From positions 15,127,541 through 15,191,540 of the forward strand of contig NC_133537.1 of NCBI RefSeq assembly GCF_048544455.1: a stretch of DNA of 64,000 nt. The letters are read 5' to 3'. The notes beneath the pieces are model-generated. The model had not been told where the DNA came from. It worked only from the letters and a program-made list of their open reading frames with translations, and ran no database searches. The position numbers were made by a program, and so were the translations under genes. Shown in pieces: positions 1 through 13,612 of the stretch. The DNA comes from Silene latifolia. Lineage: Eukaryota > Streptophyta > Magnoliopsida > Caryophyllales > Caryophyllaceae. Numbering within the stretch: the stretch's first letter is position 1; every line of letters begins with the position of its first letter.

Positions 1-3000
1 GTAACTTGGCAGAAAATACTACTCGATCGAGTGATTCTGGAGCTCGATCGAAACATGATGAAATAGAAAAACTCGATCGAGAGATGAATGTTACTCGATC
101 GAGTGACTTGTCTGATGAAACTGTTCGATCGAGTGATAATACTGCTCGATCGAGCAACTGTGCCAGCGGAACTTCAAATTCAAGATCTAATTCCGCTACC
201 GTGTCATTTTCCCCTGCTGTGGAGGTGTCACGTGCTGATAAAGGTAAAGAGAAGGTCGCGGGCGGCGGGCCCACTTATTGCTACCAGGGTTCCCTATCAG
301 GGACGACTGAAGGATGCTAAGGTCGAGCGACAGTACGGTAAGTTTGTGGACGTGGTCAAGAATCTCCAAGTAACCGGCCCTTTTACCGAACTTATTACCC
401 AGGTACCTACTTACGCTAAATTTATGAAAGATATTGTGACGCGTAAGAGAGAGCTTAGTGAATTTAAGACTGTTGTATTTTTGGAAGAGTCTAGTAATTT
501 ACTTTTAAATAAAGCTCCACCTAAAATGAAAGACCCGAGTAGTTTCTCTATTACCTGTACTATAGGCAACGAGGTGATAGACAAGGCTCTATGTGATATA
601 GGAGCCAGTGTCAGTGTCATGCCCTTTTCTGTTTGCAAGAAGCTTAACATGGGTCACCTTAAAATGACTAACATTACATTACAGGTGGCTGATAGATCTG
701 TAAGACGACCCTTGGGTATCTTAGAGGACGTGCCTGTCAAAGTAGGCAAGTTCTTTATACCGGTGGGCTTTATTGTTCTAAACATAGCTGAAGATACCCG
801 GACCCCAATTATACTAGGAAGACCATTCTTATGTACAGCTGGGGCCATTATTAATGTCAAACAAGGGCGTTTGACTCTTGCAGTAGGGGATGACGCGATC
901 ACTTTTAGTCTGCCCAGTACACTTACTCGGCCAATGATAGAGGATGCTTGTTATTCTGTTGATATTGTTGACGAGTCTGTTTATGACTTATGGTCGGGTA
1001 CTTTTATAAAGGACCCATTAGAAGCTTTGATGCTTTTAGATGAGTGTGCAGATAACCCAGATAACAATGATGCTGTGTTGGATTTGCTTGAAGCTGCTTT
1101 AGATGAGCGTGAACTCACCGACGCTGAAGGAGAGAGAGTGGAACAAATGATCAGTACTCTTTGCGCCATAGAGGTAAAGGTACCTAAGCGTAAGCCTCTT
1201 CCTTCTCATCTTAAATATGCTTTATTAGATGATACAGAGCAATATCCAGTCATTGTTAGTGCTAAACTTGATGATGATCAGCTAACCGCTTTGTTAGCTG
1301 TGCTTAAGAAAAACAGGAAAGCTATGGGTTATTCATTGGATGACATTAAGGGTATTAGTCCCGACATTTGCATGCAAAGAATTGAGCTTGAGGAATATCA
1401 CAAGCCTTGCAGACAGGGTCAGCGCCGACTGAACCAGAAGATGCAGGACGTTATGATGGCTGAGATAATGAAGTTGCTTGATGCAGGTATTATCTATTCT
1501 GTTGGTCATTCTAAGTGGGTGAGTCCAGTTCAGGTAGTTCCTAAGAAAGGAGGGACTACTGTGGTCAAGAATGACAAAAACGAATTAATCCCTACTAGAG
1601 TAGTAACTGGCTGGCAGATGTGTATAGACTACAGACAACTGAATGCCGCCACAAAGAAAGATCACTTTCCTCTTCCTTTCATTGATCAAATGGTAGAAAG
1701 GTTAGCTTCTCATAAGTTTTTCTGTTATCTAGACGGATACTCAGGGTTCTTTCAGATCCCTATTCATCCAGATGATCAGGAAAAGACTACTTTTACTTGT
1801 CCTCAGGGTATTTTTGCTTATCGCAGGATGCCTTTTGGTTTGTGTAATGCCCCTGCCACCTTCCAAAAGTGCATGATGGGGATATTTACTGAGTATATTG
1901 AGTCTATTATGGAAGTCTGTATGGACGATTTTAGTGTCTATGGAAGTGACTTTGCTAACTGTCTGTCTAACCTTGATAAAGTGTTGCAGCGCTGCATTGA
2001 GGTTTATCTTGTGCTTAATTGGGATAAGTGCCACTTTATGGTCAACGAGGGAGTTGTCTTAGGGCACTTAGTTTCTGACAGGGGTATTGAGGTTGACAAA
2101 GCAAAGGTGCAAGTGATTCAGCAATTACCTCCTCCTGTTAATGTCAAAGGAGTGAGGAGTTTCATTGGTCATGCTGGCTTTTATCGCCGGTTTATCAAGG
2201 ACTTTTCAAAAATTGCTAAACCACTTACACAGCTGTTGCTTAAGGATGCCCCCTTTGTATTTACTGATGAATGTCTTTCTGCTTTTAACAGGTTGAAGCA
2301 GGCCTTGATTTCGGCACCGATTATACAGCCTCCCGACTGGGATTTACCGTTTGAGATTATGTGCGACGCTAGTGACTATGCACTAGGCGCGGTGCTAGGC
2401 CAGAGGAAAGACAAAGCTTTAAATGCAATCTACTATGCGAGCCGAACTCTGGATGAGGCTCAAGTGAAGTACACCACTACTGAGAAAGAGCTGTTAACTG
2501 TGGTTTATGCGCTAGAAAAATTTCGTTCTTATTTGATAAGGTCAGAAGTTACTGTTTTTACTGACCATGCAGCGCTGAGATACCTTCTTGCTAAGAAGAA
2601 AGCTAAACCACGGCTGTTAAGATGGATACTCCTTCTTCAGGAGTTTGATTTGCAGATCAAAGATAAGAAAGGTGCTGAGAACGTAGTAGCTGATCATCTG
2701 TCGCGACTGTCACGGCAAGAAGGAGAAGATTCTTTGCCCATTGATGATTCTTTTTCCGATGACTCTTTATTTGCTGTTTTGTCCTCTATTATTAACCAGG
2801 ATCCTTGGTATGCAGATTTAGCTAATTACTTTGTTAGTGGCACGCTGCCACCTGACCTTTCTCATCAGCAGAAGAAGCGTTTTCTCTATAACGCTAAGCA
2901 GTACTTCTGGGATGATCCTTATTTATTTAAGGAGTGTGCAGACGGTCTCTACAGACGGTGTATTCTGCAGTAGGAGACCAGAGTGATCTTGGAAGGCTGT

Positions 3001-5140
3001 CATTCTTCTTATTATGGTGGTCACCACGGTCCATCGTGCACCGTGGCTAAGGTACTTCAGTCTGGTTTTTACTGGCCTACCTTGTTTGCTGATGCTAAGG
3101 TTTTTGTTTTAGCTTGTGATGCTTGCCAACGCTCCAGGAATATTTCCAAGAGACATGAGATGCCACAAAATGGTATCCTAGAGGTTGAGGTTTTTGATGT
3201 CTGGGGCATTGATTTCCAAGGACCCTTCCCGTCTAGCAAAGGTAACAGGTATATCTTGGTAGCTGTAGATTATGTGTCTAAGTGGGTAGAGGCGATTGCT
3301 TCACCTAATTGTGATGCCAAGACCGTGATTAAAATGTTTAAAAAGATTATCTTTCCCCGATTTGGTGTCCCTAGGGTCGTCATTAGTGATGGGGGAATGC
3401 ATTTTAAAGAAAAGAAACTAACTTCTATTTTGTCTAAGGTTGGTGTCCAACACCGGTGTGGTTTAGGGTATCACACCCAAACTAGTGGGCAAGTTGAGGT
3501 CTCTAATTGAGAGATTAAAGATATTTTAGCTAAGGTAGTTTCTAAATCACGGAAGGATTGGAGTCTTAAACTGGAAGACACATTATGGGCTTACCGGACT
3601 GCCTTTAAACGCCGATTGGTGCATCACCATATCGGCTAGTTTATGGGAAGTCCTGTCATTTACCTGTTGAGTTAGAGTGTAAAGCTTGGTGGGCAATTCG
3701 TGAACTTAACTTTGATCCTAAGTTGTGTGGTCAGAACCGTTTATTGTAACTAGATGAACTGGAGGAGTTAATGCCTATGATAGCCCACGCATCTACAAAG
3801 AGAAGACAAAGAGATGGCACGACAAACAGATCATACCTCGAGAATTTCATGTCGGGCAGAAGGTGTTGCTGTTTAATGCTCGACTGCACTTATTTCCTGG
3901 CAAGCTGAAGTCCAGATGGAGTGGTCCTTATACAGTGACGGTTGTCACTAAGTTTGGGTCCGTGGAGTTGGAGAATTCCGAGGGAAATAGGTTCAAGGTA
4001 AATGGACAATATGTGAAGCATTACCGTGAGGCAAATGATGCAGATAACCGAGTTGAAGTCCTGTACTTCGACAATCCTGATGAGCCAGCTAATTGAAGCC
4101 AGAAAGGTCGTGTGGGACCTCTTAAACCTGCGCTTTCCGGGAGGCAACCCGGATTGTTTTATTGTACTTTTGTTTGAACTTGTTTTTTCTTTTTATGTTG
4201 TGTGTTTAAACTTTATACGCTGAACTTTTGCCGCTTGAATTAGTCTTGTACTCCTTTAGTGCGTTTTTGCAGGTGAATTAGTTCGATCGAGTGGAAATTC
4301 TACTCGACCGAACACTTTGGTTGGCATATCTTCTCGATCGAGCATCTGCTGCTCCCGATCGAATCCCTGCAAATCCACTTTTCTCGATCGAGTACCTCAT
4401 CTCCTCGATCGAGGACTTCAGGCACCATTTCCACTCGATCGGCCCACTCTGATCTACTCGATCGAGTACTTGCGTGATTCTGCTGCTATTTCTCACCTGT
4501 TGTGATTCTATGCAGTTACTTATGACCTCCCATGTTCATGGTCGGTTTGGGGAGGTCCCTCCTTTACGTTGTCTTGTAAGTTTTCCGACTCCAATTCTCC
4601 TTTTCTCATCAGTTTGCATTTCTTTCCCTATTTTTAGTACAATGAGGGCATTGTACGGTTTAGTTTGGGGAGGTATGCATCCATATCTATGTCTGCATGT
4701 TTTGTTGCATTTCTGTTTGCACGTTTATTTATTTTCGCATGCATTGTCGTTTCAATTCAAAAAAAAAATCAAAAAATTCACGTTTATTACTGTATTTAGG
4801 TTGAGTCGGAACGATTGAACTTTAACGCCACTTTGAGTCCTTACCCTTGCCCTGCATATTCTTGACATTCTGTTGGCATGGTAATGTGCATAATCTACGA
4901 GTTTTTGTTTCTCTCTTATCTGAACGAATAGACTTGACTCATATATTGGCAAGCTACATTTACATTCTAAGGTTAGAGCTTAATAAACTGGTGACATTCA
5001 TGACCAGTTTCATGTAGGATGTGAGTAGTACTCTCTATAAGGCATGTAACATCAATTTGCATAAACATGAATTCAGTCTGCTTGATACTTGTACGCATTC
5101 GGTCTTTGGTTGGTGATACATGTTAGGAGAGGCAGTTCCT
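1..5140 (+). mobile_element. Broken Ty3/gypsy LTR retrotransposon, Athila lineage
   Basis: This is the 3' part of an old retrotransposon whose 5' LTR and most of gag lie outside the window. Parts in order: gag tail rich in CTCGATCGAG palindromes (1-300), aspartic protease (about 540-860, motif DIGASVSVMP), reverse transcriptase (about 1450-2150, catalytic motif CMDD), RNase H (about 2340-2710, starting MCDASDYALG), integrase (about 2990-4090, with an H-H-C-C zinc finger and the [10 protein letters not shown] core). A spacer with more palindromes (4277-4470) follows. The CMDDFSVYG form of the RT motif and the GRPFL protease block are typical of Athila rather than Tat. The coding region is broken, about four interruptions, so it looks dead. 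The 3' LTR border is not clear; 5140 is where the sequence character changes. Confidence 0.9.
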
Positions 5141-5149
5141 TTTATTTTA

Positions 5150-5650
5150 TTCTACCCATGAGCTCCACATAGCCGAGGGCGCACCTCGCGAACCACAGAC
5201 AAACAACAACCAACCACAATACCAATGTAAACAATGCCAAAATCAATTACGATACAATAACATGTCAATCAATCAAACAACCATCTTATAACATTTACAC
5301 AATAATTGAGTAGGGAAACCCTACCTACAATAATCAACCACAAGCGGCGGATCAAAACTCTTCTTCTACGAAATCACCTCCTATAATCAAACAACCATAT
5401 AATTATAATCTATAATGCAATCAAACCCAACAACCCCCAAATCACCCAATTAGGGTTTAAACAATATTAACGATTTGACATAAAAACAGTACAAAAATCT
5501 TAACCACAATACGACAATCACAACGGTATAAAGAACTCCGGAATCCGACAACCATATCCCTTTGATTTGATAGCAATGAGAGAAGAGAAACTGACGCTAT
5601 TTGTTTTCTTCCATACTCTTTAAAAAATCTAAACTTCCCCTACAGTAGGT
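5150..5650 (-). mobile_element. LTR fragment, probably Ty3/gypsy chromovirus (Tekay-like)
   Basis: Read on the minus strand, this stretch resembles the downstream part of a chromovirus LTR and leader. It has no open reading frame and no clear ends. The assignment rests on general resemblance only. Confidence 0.35.
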
Positions 5651-5948
5651 GTAACAGTAACTTTGCCACTTTCTGACCATTATGCCCTTCTCTTTTTCCC
5701 TTCTCATCCCGAGCCTACCTTCCGCTTCTCTTCTCTCTTTCATCAATTTTCCTTTTCTTTCCCTTTACTGTACTCTTCAAATTTTGACTACAATTCTCAT
5801 TTTCTTTGCGATCATCTTATTTTCTTATTAAATTCGACATGTTTTTCCTCCTCATCCTCCTACTGTTTACGATCTTCAACCTGTTATTCCTCCTCAGCAC
5901 TGCATTTTTTTTGGTCTTCTTGGATTTGTTTTTCATCATATGTGTGTC

Positions 5949-6011
5949 ATGTCAGAGGTTAACAACAATGACGATCACGAATTGACTCTGGTTGATACGA
6001 AAACGCAGCAG
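5949..6011 (+). CDS. Possible first exon of a chimeric bZIP-fragment transcript
   Basis: An ATG opens 21 codons (MSEVNNNDDHELTLVDTKTQ and one more Q) ending exactly at a strong donor, CAG/GTAAGT. A CT-rich leader-like stretch lies upstream. The exon ends in phase 0, and the first bZIP exon at 13613 starts in phase 0, so the two could be spliced together over a 7.6-kb intron. The peptide does not match the usual start of group C bZIP proteins and I do not recognise it. It may come from a third gene or be chance. Confidence 0.35.
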
Positions 6012-9000
6012 GTAAGTAGCCATGTTCATTATTGTGATTTTCTTTTTATAAATAAATTAGGGTTTAGTTTTTGGGTTTAAATTGATTTCATGTAATAATT
6101 TGGGCTTTATTTAGGTTTAAATTGATTGCATGCAATAATTTTTTGGGCCCAATTTAATTTCTTATGGCTATTATTCACTGTGATGCATGAATGGAAATCG
6201 TAACTGCCAGACGAAGGATAGCATATTGCAAACCTTTGTTTGTGTGTCACTTCGTATTATGTAGAGTTTGGGATTGCACCGAGTTCAGTTTTGTAATTAG
6301 AAACTTGTAGTTCTTATGTCAACATTTTGTTACCTAGAATGAAACCAAATATAATTTTGTAGGTTGTATTTATTTATCTTTTCCCCTGTATTCCTATGCC
6401 TTTCATCCTTGTATTATAGTTCGGCTTTGAATGGTTCACTTCTGGCTGTGCGTGGACTATTTATATGCTGTTAGGGTAGTATAAGACGGTCTCAAAAGTG
6501 AGGTCAATCAAAATCCTCATATATTCTTCCTGCTATCGAGTTGTTGTTAGTATGGCTTGCACTTAGATTGGTTAAACATGTAGAGTTGTGCATTTGATGG
6601 CTGAAGCTATTCGAGAATTTTACGTGTGAACTCCTACTTGATAGCTATTAGGATTCAGCTTCCACTTCTCTAACATCTCTATTACTTTTTCGTGTATAAT
6701 ACTGTAATTTCAAATTAGTACATCTATTTGACAGTGAAAAGCCCACGTGCAGGTGCACCTCTTGTGGTTCATTACACATCTTTGTTGTGAGTTTCTGTTG
6801 GTGTTGCTCGGGCAGCAAGGCAGACTTTCAATGTTTTGTCTTGCATTTTAGTGGTAAGTTGGATTCATGTTGTATACACAAGTTTTACAGCGTGAATTTT
6901 TGGTTCTAAAGTACTGATAAATTCTACTGTAGATTTTGTTGTTCTGACTCGGAGATCCCGCTGCTGGGTTCCAACGTTGGCTGCACCAATGACATTCCAT
7001 TCCATCCAGGGGAAAGCCAGGTACTACCGTAAGTGTACTTTTACCCAAGTTTAGTACTAAGTCTTTATCTTATGGTATGTTTGGTTAATCGAGAAAGTTT
7101 AGTGAGGCGTTATATATTTATCGACCCGCTACTCTAACTTGATTCATTTCGACTTTTTTGCCATCTTGTTTTCAAACAAAACATATTCCAGCTCATTACA
7201 TACATGAGCAGCAAGTTGAGTATCTGAACCTTATCAGTTAATAATGAACTTACAAGGTATAGGACTTTAGGTAATATACTCTTGATTTCGAGTTAAATTG
7301 AAAGAAGATGAACTATAGAGTAAATATATATATAAATGCTATATAACAATAAACAGAATGATTCATTATCCTTGTCAAAATTTACGTAATGATGATAATT
7401 TTCACGGTGACGATTTTGACGATATAGATGATGATGATGATGACGATAATGATGATTAGTACGAGGAAGACGATCATTCTGAAGAGAGTGACAAATGATG
7501 ATGACGACGGTGCCGATGTGAAGTAACTAAGAGAGCGATATGAATTTCTTGGACACTCAGATTGCAAGTAATATTTCTTACCATTCCTCCTTTTTTTCGA
7601 ACACATACTAATTGAAATATTGTGCTAAATATCGGTATTTACTATTGCTTTTTCTCTCTTGAGCCAATTTATGCTTGTTAAAATGTCTTTTAGGCCGTGG
7701 GTTGGTTGCGCTCAAAATGCATTTATCTCTTCTCCTCCACATTTCCCCTTCAAATTAAATTCACTCACTTGATTCCTTGATCTTTCTCATTTTTTATTTA
7801 TTTAATCTTAGTTGTCTTGTTCTTGTTTTATTACCCATATATGTGATTATGACGCAAATCGGGCGGAGGTTCAAGCAATAGAATCATAGTCATCCTCATG
7901 ATTTTATAAAATTTAGGTAAGCGAATTTTAGGTTCTGTCCAACCATTTGTGAATTATTGTTTCTTTATTTTTGGTCATTGCATTCTTGGTGATTATTACT
8001 TCTTGATTTAATTACGTAAAATAGCGAATAATTTTAGATGGGAACAATCGATGAAATTAAATTTATAGAAATTAAACTTGCTAGCTATAGGACATATTCT
8101 AACAGACCTTTCTTATAATCTACATGCATACGTTTATGTTAGTGCAAGGATTTTTTCAGTAAAAATCAAGATGCATAAGGACATAGCTATGCTATCACCT
8201 GTTCGAGGTGTAGAAGAAAGAGTAAAGAGATATAAGGGCATTGCATTATGTAGCCACTGTTTTGAATATCTTATTCTTGCCGGTTTCTCCTTCGACTTTG
8301 TTTACGATCAAATTTTATTTCGTATTTCTTCAGTCATTCGGTTTTAAATTTGACATGGGTTATCACGAAGACGGGCTCACATGTGACAATCTCAGTAGGG
8401 CATTCCTTTTTCAGAGTTTCAGGTAAGCAAAGTCATTAATCTAGAACTATGTTTTTCTTCAAGATCAGTTATACATAGTCATTTGTTCTTGTCAAAATGG
8501 TCACATCTTCTATAGATGGAGACGAAACCATGCTTCACGTGTTGTATGCTTGAATTCAATTAAACTGGTAGCTATAGCATAAACTATATATACGCATACT
8601 GTCCAAGCGTCAATGTCAACATGGGTGTTTACACCAAGTAAAGTCAATCAATTTGCTTTTAGAATGGCCGTTTTCAAAGCAGATTTTTTACCCATGTGTA
8701 TATTATTATGGATAATATAATGTACTCAAAATGTTAGAGCCAGCTTGGTTGGCCATGTGCACCTGGGATATAGTTAGCATTTAGCACCCTTCTTAATCTA
8801 TATATCGTTAATTGATCCTCGCCAATGCTTGTCTGATGAAGCAAGTGATAGTTGTGTTGAATGTCTTGTTTGCGAAAGATCCATCTGTGTGTTAATTTTG
8901 GTGTTCTTAGCATAATTCCTTGAGTTGTGGAGAATATCAGGACCTCTCATTATAAGAGCGAGATGCTTTAGATGTTACTTTGCATCAATTGGCTCTGGAT

Positions 9001-9561
9001 AAGAGATGGAGGCGTTGTTAGCAGTGCTACCACATAATGATTGAGCTGACACAAGGTTGCTACCACATTACCTGCTGGTAAGATTTTGTTCAGTTTATCT
9101 TAAGTATATGGAGGGTAACCTGTTTAGCTTTTATATATAGTTGATTTTATTAGAAATTCAGCTGCAGAATTTTAAGGGCTTTTAATTATTCTGTCTCATG
9201 AATATTTATATATTAAAATGTTCAGTTTACCTTCTGTATTTTTCCCTATCCCAACTCCCCTGATTGTATCGTTTGGACTTTGGTTTATTTAATTTAGTAC
9301 CACTTTCAACAACAAAAAAATCTATTCTGTCTTATGAATATTTTTATATTAAAATGATAAATAGGATGAGTACCACTTGAAGTAGAGAAAAAAATCCTCG
9401 AGCAACGAACAATAAGTTACGGATTAGAAAGATAATCGTTTCCTAATAGTATATACTAAATACGTAAAGCCAATTGCCAGAATGCGGTAAATTAAGACCC
9501 GCAACACTTATCAAATGGCTTACACGTTCCCTTATGCTTTAGTAGACTACGTAGGGATGCT

Positions 9562-9860
9562 TCAGGAAGCCAACTTTTCATCCTGGCAATAGTTACCTTT
9601 TCCCCTTACTATCCCATTTTGATGCCCTGTACGATCCTCCTCGTTCGACATGGTAATATCTTCCAATTCCTGCCCTTTGGGATTACAAGAGGCAGAAATA
9701 TGGAACTTATTTTGAAAGCAAGTATCATACACTTGACCATCCATAGAAACATCATCACCTGCCTTTTCCTAACCCATTCGATATTTATGAGACCCCAAGC
9801 CATCAAAATTTGAATCCGAGTCAAACAAGAAGAAAGAGAGAAGCGTTGTGCTTCACTCAT
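9562..9860 (-). pseudogene. Unidentified coding-like fragment, minus strand
   Basis: Two overlapping minus-strand frames each stay open with coding-like composition, as expected of a gene piece with a frame break. One frame contains AGDDVSMDGQVYDTCF. I do not recognise the family. It lies inside the proposed Helitron, opposite in orientation to the other fragments, so it may be unrelated. Confidence 0.25.
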
Positions 9861-10012
9861 TTAGAGAGACAGAGGGATACATAGAGCAACAATCACCATA
9901 CTGGCCTTTGAGGAAGTTGTCGGCCAAGACCATATAGGAATCGTGACTAACATTGGACAGAAATTGCTGACAAAGCTAATTGTGTATTAAAATTCCAATC
10001 AAATAAAAATAA

Positions 10013-10397
10013 GAGAAAATTGTTGATTACAGCCTTTTAAAAATCATTTTTTGAAAATTACAGCCTTATAAATTTTTTTTTGAAAATTACATCCAAAATA
10101 TTACTTTTCTTCTAAAATTGCACCAACTTGAGGTTTCCGGTGAATTTTGATGATGTTTTTATGATGTTTGGGGTGAATAATTGGTTTGTGTTAAGGAGAG
10201 GTAAGAAATCTGGGTAAGTAAGCTCTCAAATAATAAAGGGTACATCATAAAAACATCATCAAAATTCACCAAAAACCTCAAGTTGGTGCAATTTTAGAAG
10301 AAAAGTAATATTTTGGATGTAATTTTCAAAAAAAAAAATTATAAGGCTGTAATTTTCAAAAAGTGATTTTTAAAAGGCTGTAATCAACAATTTTCTC
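10013..10397. mobile_element. Fold-back MITE, Mutator-like (9-bp TSD)
   Basis: The two halves are near-perfect inverted copies of each other over about 150 bases, starting GAGAAAATTGTTGATTACAG at the left and ending with its reverse complement at the right. The element is flanked by the 9-bp direct repeat TAAAAATAA (10004-10012 and 10398-10406). A 9-bp duplication with long terminal inverted repeats is typical of Mutator-like elements. No coding capacity. Confidence 0.85.
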
Positions 10398-10555
10398 TAA
10401 AAATAACTGGCAAGGTTAGTCAATATTCATCTTTTCTTTCTTGTCTCTGGGGTTTATTAGGCATTTTTTGATGAAGTTTTATTGCTCAAAAGCCGTATGT
10501 TCCACACTTTTACCCATAATAGGTTGTCTTTCATTAATGGATTATTATGTTGCAG

Positions 10556-10816
10556 GTCAGATCATGGTGATTGCCTGCATCGTATTGGTTGGCTTGTTTG
10601 CTCTTCAACATTGTGGCACCCACAAGATGGCCTTCTTGTTTGCCCCTGTGGTGTTACTTTGGCTATTTTTAATATTTGTAATTGGCCTTTACAACATAAT
10701 CCATTGGAATCCCAAAATTTTACATGCACTTTCTCCCCACTATATTGCCCGATACTTCAAAGAGACGGGGAAACATGGCTGAATTTCTCTTGGTAGTATA
10801 CTTCTTTGCATAACAG
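10556..10816 (+). pseudogene. KUP/HAK/KT potassium transporter exon fragment
   Basis: After a good acceptor (TTGCAG) the frame reads QIMVIACIVLVGLFALQHC, then APVVLLW and YNIIHWNPKILHALSPHYIA. This is the transmembrane block of plant KUP/HAK/KT potassium transporters, nearest to the KUP3/10/11 type as I remember those sequences. The conserved continuation GW-ISLGG-LLCITG is visible to about 10816, but the expected Trp codon of GKHGW is a TGA stop. No exon before or after this one is recognisable, so it is a dead single-exon piece of a gene that normally encodes 750-850 residues. The kept acceptor site points to genomic rather than retro-copied origin. It sits between the MULE MITE and the bZIP fragment inside the proposed Helitron. 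Confidence 0.8.
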
Positions 10817-11679
10817 GTGCGTAAACCTTGTTTTCTATTATTTCTTTCTCAAACTGTTGACTCGTAGAACCTGTAGTTCTTATCATGGAATTTGCCCTTC
10901 GTTTCAATTTGGGAGTTGTATTTAATTACAACCCAATCAGATGGGTCACACTTTAAAGGACCGTTCGCGCCCTCGACTCTACATACCTGCCCAAATCTCG
11001 CAGCTCTTTGATCTACCCTCGTGAGGAGGTGTTGTAGTACAGGTTGAAACCCACCTCCACTAAACCATAAACACTTGTAGAACATAAATCGTGTTATGCC
11101 ATACTCTAATAGGGCAAGAGTGAATTGTTAGTTAGGTAATTTTGTTTTAAAATAAAATAGTTCAAATAGAGCTTGACAAAATGATTTTTTTCCTAGAGAC
11201 AGTTGTCTAAATAAACATTCAAAAAGGTACTTGTGCTTGGAAATCGGTATTCTAATGTTGGTGGCAAGCTTCGGCAAATTGCTTAGCTATATACTTGATG
11301 ACTTATTCTATATTATATGTCCTTTGAGTAAGTTTAAATACATGTTGTGTCGTATGTACACAACACATCGTCAGTAAGTGCACAACGTAGCATGTTTTAA
11401 TGAATTGGAAAAGATAGAGAATATAGGACTTAGTGATCGGCTTGTTGCAAGGACAGTGTATTCTGTTTATCTAATGACACATTGAAGTAGCAAAGGATCT
11501 TATCCTCAATAGTGTTATATTTCTGTACTTTTCTTCCATTATCTAAACCAGGAAATGGTTGGTATCGACCTTGTTTAAATTAAATCTAGATAATGACCAG
11601 CCACCGCTAAAGAGAGCTAGAATCTACCGACTTTGTGCTCTAGGAATCTGCACCAAGGAAAGTCTCATTATTAGTAATG

Positions 11680-12252
11680 GATTCTAAGAATCCTGTCAAC
11701 AAGGTTGTAGAAAAAGAGTCCAAGTCAACCCTCACAGAGGGAAGCTGTCTCTCAACTAAATCATCTTCCATTTCTCCTCACGAGAATCTGATTTGCTCTT
11801 TTCTACGATACCTTATTCTCTCTTGTTGATTGGTTTCACGCATTTAATTGTTTCTGAGCAATCATTCATGGTTCAACTGAAGGCTTGCTCTTTTCTATGG
11901 TAACATTTTCTTTCTTGTTGATTGGTTTTATTGCTTAGTATCACTGGATTTATTTGGTCAAATGATTTTGAATATAAATTAGTTTTGGTCTGGTCGTTTT
12001 GAGGCGGAAATCAGCTTCAAGGATCCAACGAATAGCTAAGGTTTGTTTAGAGGAACTCTTAAAATTCCACCAGGAAACCCCCGACCAGTTATAACTTCGA
12101 ATGACAAATGGTTTATGGAGAAATACCAGTGGCAGCAACCTCCAATGATGTTGCACACCAAAAAGTATCGTGAGCTTCTTGGTAGGCTTTCAATAGTTCC
12201 TCAACGCATTTTTCCCCACGGTGTTTTTGCTGTTAACGGATTCAAAGAATAG
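11680..12252 (+). pseudogene. Unidentified exon-like fragment(s)
   Basis: Two coding-like stretches occur here. The first, from ATG at 11680, reads MDSKNPVNKVVEKESKSTL and continues Ser/Thr-rich. The second, after an AG near 12049, reads RGTLKIPPGNPRPVITSNDK, then WFMEKYQWQQPPMML and RIFPHGVFAVNGFKE, closing in TAG at 12250-12252. The second has the composition and the end of a genuine terminal exon. I do not recognise the protein and found no neighbouring exon that belongs with it. It is probably another captured gene piece. Confidence 0.35.
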
Positions 12253-13612
12253 TTTATATTACCCAATCGCAAAAGAGTTTTCCTGTAATACTGAATTACC
12301 TTGTTATCACTGCCAGCGTCAGAGGAGGCGCTAAGATTATACCTCGCTGTTTTTTCCATCTTAAGAGTTTTTTTAATTTCTCATATATCTTCCATCTCAA
12401 GAATTTTTTTAATTTCTCATATATCTTAGAATAGTATAGCTAACTGGATTAAGTCAGAGAAATCCGCAGTGCTAGGCAAGATTGAGAAGCCTCAATTACT
12501 TTGGGGATAAGGCTTAGCTTGGTTGTTCTTGTGGTTACAGTCAATTACTTCGGAGAACCTGCTCTTTGTGTTGATGTTGAAGATTGCATAACATCTATTA
12601 TTCCCTCTCTGAGAAAGCTTATATGAGAGCTAATCATTTAGACGCCCTAGATTTGCCCTTTGATAACCATGATAAGAAACGGACACGTGCTTAAAAGAGG
12701 CGTACCTGTGTCAGGCAAAGCATAAAAATTCATGGGTGAAGGTCATTAAACATAGGTGTATCCATCTCTTAGATGTACAATTGTATAATATAGCATTTCA
12801 CATTCTGTCATTTCAAAGAGATAAGTGTTGGATATCAGTTTGAGAAAGGGATGGATATCAGTTAGGGTCAATGATTATTAAGTTATTTCAACAATTAAAC
12901 TAGATTACAGCCCGGATGTTAGTCCTTGGAGTCCTTTGTATCGTTTACTTAGGTCGGTTGTAAGTAGTGTAGCTGTTTGGACTTTATATTTTGTTTTAGT
13001 ATTTAAAGTCAAATTGATGTAAGTGAATTTGGAAAGATGTCATTTTGCAAGTGGTGGAGTGTTTGGTAATGTATGTTGGGGTAGATTAATTGGAGAGATC
13101 TACAACTAAATTATCAGGTATTACTTCATTGCACTATATATGGATTCATGGTAGCTTAATAATGTACACTTGGGATTTGTTTTTTAAAATTTTTTAAGCT
13201 GGGTTTTTCTGTGAATAATGGTTTGTATTTACTCCGGAATTTCCCTGCTTCTTCTCACAACTATAGATTATCGAGAGGGAAGGTAGGAGGAGGGGTAGGG
13301 GGAAGGAGAAGACAGGGATATGGTGAGGGTATAAGTTGCTTCTGCTCCATGGAGCATGTGTAGCGGTTATTCCTACCGTTTAACCTTCTCTTATTCATCT
13401 GCTTAATTAATGAAATTTGAAAAGTACTCTCTTTTGGTGCGTGTATTGGTAACATAAAGTCATAACTCATAAACCAATGATCACGCTTGTTTATTTTATT
13501 ATTTCTCATGGTATCATGGTATCTTTCATATTACAACTATTCTGTATATGCTTTATGTGTACTTGTGTCAATTTTGTTAATTCTTAATTTGATTCGTCAT
13601 TCATGTCACTAG

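Noticed and set aside
5663-5962. 99-codon Ser/Phe/Leu-rich frame
   Set aside because: A CT-rich leader-like tract produces the open frame; more likely 5' UTR-type sequence upstream of the ATG at 5949.
10441-10816. A functional potassium transporter gene
   Set aside because: Only one exon is recognisable, and it has a stop at a conserved Trp.
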